Assembly (NCBI GenBank): GCA_902625895.1
Contig: CACODD010000004.1
Location: 1 to 55,232, forward strand
DNA from: an uncultured Alphaproteobacteria bacterium
Lineage (GTDB): Bacteria; Pseudomonadota; Alphaproteobacteria; Methylaequorales; Methylaequoraceae
Direction: 5' to 3'
DNA length: 55,232 nt
Shown: positions 53,401 through 55,232 of the stretch, piece by piece
Numbering within the stretch: position 1 is the stretch's first letter
Layout: every line of letters starts with the position of its first letter
Translations under genes and position numbers: made by a program
Notes under the pieces: model-generated
Databases searched by the model: none
What the model saw: only the letters and a program-made list of their open reading frames with translations
Told to the model about the DNA's origin: nothing

Positions 53401-54778
53401 TGTCACTTATAGTTCCATTACCAGTTAATGTTAAATTTTCTCCTCCTTGAATGTTATTCAATGATAAGTCAGCCGGAAGGGCGTTTGTTGAACCATCGTA
53501 TTGTCGCGTACCCGTGATTGAAATTACAGCTTTATTTATAGTCAGTAAATGCGTTCCACCAGCCAATGTGTAATTAGAGGCTATTCCTCCATTAGACCCG
53601 TCAGCTAGACTTAGTGTATCTACACCTATTGTTTTATTGGCACCAACATTCTCGTCTGATACCGATCCATTACCAGAAAGTGCTAAAGTCTCACTTCCAA
53701 CTAAATTTGACAGAGTTATTATTCCGGATGAAACTGTTTTTAAAGTATTATAATCCCTGCTTGCAGACATGTTTAATACTCTTTCGATAATATTAAAGGT
53801 TTGTGTTCCTCCACTAAATGTGTAGTTAGATGCTAAACCTGCTGTTCCAGTTTGTCCATTCTCAAGGGTCAGACCTGATGTATTTACTGTTTTACCATTT
53901 CCAATATTTTTACTTACAACACTTCCCAATCCTGAGGTTGTTAAGTCTTCTCCTCCTTGTAATCCTGAAAGTGAAAATTCAGAATTCCTGACGTCTTGAG
54001 TTCCGTCGTATTGGCGTGATCCTGTTAGTGATATAGGAGCCTTATTCACAGTTAACTGATGCGTTCCTCCACTAAGAGTATAGTTAGCCGCTAAGCCTCC
54101 ATTCGATCCATCCGCTAATGCGAGTGTTCCTACCGATACTGTTTTGTTAGATCCAACATTCTTACTCGCAATCGTTCCGGTTCCACTTAAGTTAAGTGTT
54201 TCTGATCCCACTAAGTTAGCATGCGTTGATAAGTCTGATGCTACCGCATTTGTTGTGGCATCATATAAACGGGTGCCGCTTACACTCACTGCACGTCTAT
54301 TTACCGTAAAGTTATGCGTACCACCCGTAAGCGTATAGTTAGAAGCTGTTCCTCCACTCCCGTCAGCGATACTAATCCCAGATAAGTTTGTTATCGTATA
54401 ACTACCCGCATTCGCTGAACTAATCGTGGCTGTTCCAGAATGATTCAACGCTTCACCTGATACAAGGTTGCTTAATGTTATCGCTCCAGCTAAAGCATCC
54501 GTGTTCGCATCATACGTCTTCGATCCTGATGAGTTCAGTACTCGTTGTGCAATGTTAATCACCGTCGAGTTTAAACTATAATTTGACGCAAGACCTGTTC
54601 CGTCAGCCAATGCCAGTGTTCCATTACTACTCATCGCTATTCCATTGGCAACATTTGCACTCGCTGCCGTTCCCGAACCTGTCATGGTTAAGGTCTCTCC
54701 ACCTTGCAATGCATCAAAGCTACTCAAGGTTGATCCCGCTGCTGTCGTCGTTCCGTCATATTGTCTGGCGGCACGCAT
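47423..54778 (-). CDS. Giant YDG-repeat adhesin-like protein, 5' end missing
   Basis: At least 2451 residues, almost all tandem repeats of about 84 residues. Each runs x-R/K-x-YDG-x-T ... GSETLxxSGxGTVxxxNVGxxKT ... L-x-L-x-DGSG-x-ASNYTL-x-x-x-x-x-x-I-x-x-R/K-P. This is the YDG domain of large filamentous-haemagglutinin-type exoproteins. The 64-residue tail is different (KHKLTFTQRVREIL ...) and ends APCVLRNGLCN. Cys2443 and Cys2450 are the only cysteines I find, recalling the disulphide anchor at the C-terminus of HMW1-type adhesins. There is no signal peptide or secretion domain. The first residues (MRAA) come from the strand-switch junction, so the true N-terminus lies elsewhere. Confidence 0.85.
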   Translation of the reverse strand: MRAARQYDGTTTAAGSTLSSFDALQGGETLTMTGSGTAASANVANGIAMSSNGTLALADGTGLASNYSLNSTVINIAQRVLNSSGSKTYDANTDALAGAITLSNLVSGEALNHSGTATISSANAGSYTITNLSGISIADGSGGTASNYTLTGGTHNFTVNRRAVSVSGTRLYDATTNAVASDLSTHANLVGSETLNLSGTGTIASKNVGSNKTVSVGTLALADGSNGGLAANYTLSGGTHQLTVNKAPISLTGSRQYDGTQDVRNSEFSLSGLQGGEDLTTSGLGSVVSKNIGNGKTVNTSGLTLENGQTGTAGLASNYTFSGGTQTFNIIERVLNMSASRDYNTLKTVSSGIITLSNLVGSETLALSGNGSVSDENVGANKTIGVDTLSLADGSNGGIASNYTLAGGTHLLTINKAVISITGTRQYDGSTNALPADLSLNNIQGGENLTLTGNGTISDKNVANGKTLDVSGLTLGNGSGGTPGLSSNYKLDGGTHTFNITKKDITFSGSRVYDGTTTVSSSDLVTNDTASGETLAFSGSGTVSSANVQNNQSITLGSIAIADGSGGGLASNYNLTIGTFDISQKWVSVGGQKIYDATTTVSSSDLDVTGEVTGESISITGTGSVTDKNVGSGKTINISGLSLSDGSHSASNYTIGTTSFAITRRNLSISGEKVYDGTGTVLASQIDTVNTAGGETLTISGEGSVSLPSVGTNKSITLNTLGISDGTNGTIGLASNYTLDSGSFDITTKPITLSGSRQYDGTTNVASSDLTLIGEVSGESLSIAGTGSVTDKNVGAGKTINTTGLSLADNTSNASNYSLSTGTFTINNKILSISGTRAYDGSTTVSSGNISLNGLIGSETLNKSGSVSTSLPNASTYGSASINTTALLLSDGSNGGIISNYTLLGGSHSITISKKSIGVVGSKVYDGNTSVSSSNLSLTGLIGSETLNLSGSGTITSSAVGDNKSVTDVNFTLSDNSGAAANYTLNGTLEINVTQRPVVVDGSKVYDGNTTVDGSNLTTFSNLVGSETLSVSGSGSVSSTNVGAGKTVTLGTLALANGTGSASNYSISSANFDITQRPLTLVGSKIYDGNTTIHGSQITTFTNIVGSETLSVAGSGTVSSANVGNAKTLSTSGLSLVDNSGQASNYSIASGSSNITQRPLNLSGSRAYDSTRTASGSDLSFTNIVSGETLGLTGSGVLDSPAAGSRTIVNTNTLAISDGSGIASNYTLTNGTLTMTIVPRSTTVSGTKTYDGTTNVASSNLTSFSNLAGSDTLSLSGTGTISSADAGTGKTVNTSGLTIDNSSGVGTNYTLSSATVNVTERVIGLSGVRAFDGTNNASSADLSISNIVSGESLTLSGSGTLPNATVEMNKAITLGSLSISDGSGGKSSNYTLTGGSHTLDISQLSVNVSGSRQYDGTKTVNSSDLNLTNLVSGETVSLTGAGTVADENVGANKTVTAGSLALTGPGAGNYTLSNFTTTFEITPRILNSSGTRIYDGSITANASDLSLSNLVGSETLNLSGSGTLLSAAVGNSKNVAKNTLSLSDNSGSASNYTLDGGTHLMNVTQRPITLVASREYDGSNILDGASVSTTFTYSNLVGSEILSQTGTGTVSNKNVGSGKAVTVTNLSLLDGSGAASNYNLTSSTLTVTARPLSLSGSRVYDSTTSVAASDLSTMTNLVGSETIILSGNGVIGNKNVADSIALTNVSGLSLGNGSNGGLASNYTLSGGTHTVNVTKRPITISGSKTYDGSTTVQNSSISTISNRAGGETLNLNGSGTVDSAAVGTNKTISLGSLALTDNSGLASNYELSSGSFDINVRDVNFVGTRHYDGTTDANTSNFTSTFSNLVSGENLNLTGSGSVASKNVASGQSISLGSIALASGTAASSNYNLTSATLDITKRPLDLTGSRIYDSSATAAASDLTTINNLVGSETIGLSGNGDLGNANVGDLKTLTNVTGITISNGTNGGLAANYTLSGGTQTMSVTKRPITISGSRFYDGTTTVNGSDISIFNNTSAGETLGITGSGSVSTAISGTGKTIVLGTLQLQDGTGLASNYSLSSGTFAINSRQLNVTGSRVYDNTTTVNGSDLAITTGVGSEIITLSGQGSVVDANVGSNKSVTQNTLNLVSANGSATNYSMGTISLSITKRPVDLSIEKIYDGTLDAPASGLQSNGISNTVGGQTLTLSGNGQMQNKNVGVGKNITSIGTLALGNGSGSASNYTLDGGNHSIDVTARTTSASGSRFYDGTNIVNGNIFDSFTNTVGSDTITISGSGTIGSPGVGSKSVNIGSLTSAHPNYTITGASMNVTKRPVSLFGSRVAVENPSLIVLAEELFITAANNESLTLIGQGSIQSNIPGSTQNISLGTLSFSDGTGSASNYTFSGGSFLLTLKHKLTFTQRVREILNKGRSGKNLILLPTKTSHRSVPAVAEKISISTPDQSITVAPCVLRNGLCN
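47618..54766 (-). repeat. About 28 canonical plus 1 degenerate tandem YDG repeats
   Basis: I count 28 units by their Y-D/N-x motif (RQYDGTT, KTYDANT, RLYDATT ... RFYDGTN) plus a last degenerate one (SRVAVENPS) nearest the C-terminus, roughly 250 bases each. Units differ from one another throughout, so this is an old array rather than a recent expansion. Units with a GSVTDKNVGxGKTIN core recur two units apart near 52.4 and 52.9 kb, suggesting a later two-unit duplication. Base and codon use look richer in G and C than the genes at 19-46 kb. Confidence 0.85.
54761..54772. other. Strand-switch junction inside the YDG repeat array
   Basis: Left of here, minus-strand repeats can be read up to RQYDGTT. 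Right of here, plus-strand repeats can be read from LSGGTHLLTIN. The two reading frames share only TTGTCT (AGACAA on the minus strand codes RQ; TTGTCT on the plus strand codes LS). No promoter, start signal or intergenic DNA separates the two arrays. Confidence 0.85.
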
Positions 54779-55232
54779 TTATTAACGATTAACCAAAAAC
54801 CAATTTCGATTACTGGTACTCGTACTTACAACGCAACAACCACTACTTTGCCAACCAATTTAAGTATTGGTGGACTTGTTGGTGGTGAGTCAATATCTTT
54901 GACTGGTCAGGGTACAATTGCTGATAAAAATGTAGGTGCTGGTAAGACAATTACACTTAATACTTTAACACTTAATGATGGTGCGAACCCTACTCACCTC
55001 GCCTCAAATTATACCTTCACAGGCGGAACCCATACGTTCGATGTTACTAAGGCTCCATTGTCCATATCTGCGACACGTCAATATGACGGAACACAAACTT
55101 TTGACGATTCAATAATATCAATTTCTGGTTTACAAGGCGGAGAAACATTAACGGTATCAAATAACATTCATTCAAATTCTGAGAATGTTGGTTCCTACTC
55201 AAGTGGGGCTTCAAACTTACTATTAAACGATC
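54761..55232 (+). CDS. YDG-repeat protein fragment on the opposite strand, both ends missing
   Basis: The plus-strand frame is open from 54734 to the window edge. From 54761 it reads LSGGTHLLTINQKPISITG, then TRTYNATTTTLPTNL, GGLVGGESISLTGQGTIADKNVGAGKTI, ASNYTFTGGTHTFDVTKAP, and a second unit ATRQYDGTQTF ... LQGGETLTV. This is two YDG units of the same style as the minus-strand gene, but not identical to any unit in it. They look like an additional part of the same or a sister gene joined in inverted orientation. There is no start codon in a sensible place. Confidence 0.8.
   Translation, partial: MSGGTHLLTINQKPISITGTRTYNATTTTLPTNLSIGGLVGGESISLTGQGTIADKNVGAGKTITLNTLTLNDGANPTHLASNYTFTGGTHTFDVTKAPLSISATRQYDGTQTFDDSIISISGLQGGETLTVSNNIHSNSENVGSYSSGASNLLLND

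Noticed and set aside
1..55232. CRISPR arrays, tRNA or rRNA genes, intact insertion sequences, prophage genes
   Set aside because: I looked in every gap between genes. All gaps except 24087-24505 and 32790-33196 are under 110 bases, and none holds a cloverleaf, repeat-spacer pattern, transposase or integrase. Short-range pattern reading could miss a highly divergent tRNA, but no room is left for one.

Overview
The window is 55 kb of strongly AT-rich, very compact bacterial DNA (stop/start overlaps of 1-30 bases, few gaps over 100 bases). The gene set points to a streamlined, probably marine, free-living alphaproteobacterium. The evidence is an IalB-family secreted protein, a mitofilin/Mic60-like gene inside a hemC-hemD-X-hemY run, a DUF1674 (SDHAF4-like) gene beside rsmB, and the rsmB / heparinase-like / purH neighbourhood. 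Lineage is inferred from gene content and order only.

Layout. 1-5.3 kb: cytochrome c maturation operon ccmB(partial)-C-D-E-F-G-H-I, with a 56-residue CcmD. 5.3-7.6 kb: pabB-pabC (p-aminobenzoate) on the minus strand. 7.6-17.2 kb: housekeeping and accessory genes: an FAD oxidoreductase, a cyclic-nucleotide-binding-only protein beside a large uncharacterised protein, yggT, folD, argG, IalB, two overlapping EamA transporters, an aldo/keto reductase and a Bax-inhibitor-1 protein. 17.2-24.1 kb: a membrane-lipid cluster of convergent transcription units (DUF6134, SDR, NTF2-like; and FAD oxidoreductase, DUF1365, CFA-type methyltransferase, GPH-type MFS, DUF3833 lipoprotein). It resembles the singlet-oxygen-responsive set known from Rhodobacter. 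24.1-24.5 kb: a non-housekeeping patch with a good promoter, a tiny hydrophobic ORF and a strong terminator. 24.5-28.9 kb: envelope glycolipid genes (PAP2, ArnT-like GT39, GT2, LAB_N) and an AlkA-like glycosylase. 28.8-32.8 kb: hemY, Mic60-like, hemD, hemC. 32.8-33.2 kb: intergenic region with a decayed second copy of the hemC 5' end. 33.2-37.6 kb: tsaD, gpsA, yciI, acsA, DUF1674. 37.6-47.4 kb: rsmB, heparinase-like, a glycan module (nucleotide-sugar dehydrogenase, GT4, CapD/WbpM-type dehydratase), purH, MFS.

47.4-55.2 kb: a giant low-complexity adhesin-like gene. At least 2451 residues carry about 29 tandem YDG-type repeats on the minus strand and end in a cysteine-loop tail. At about 54.76 kb the repeat array switches strand: further, different YDG repeats are encoded on the plus strand to the window edge. 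The two halves are head to head and share only a few bases at the junction. This is either a real inversion in a repeat adhesin or an assembly/amplification chimera, and is the most important feature to check.

No rRNA, tRNA, CRISPR array, intact insertion sequence or phage gene was recognised. I see no wholly new biochemical system. The best leads are the strand switch in the adhesin, the short transcript at 24.1-24.3 kb, the decayed hemC copy, the lipid cluster and the uncharacterised protein at 9.3-10.7 kb.
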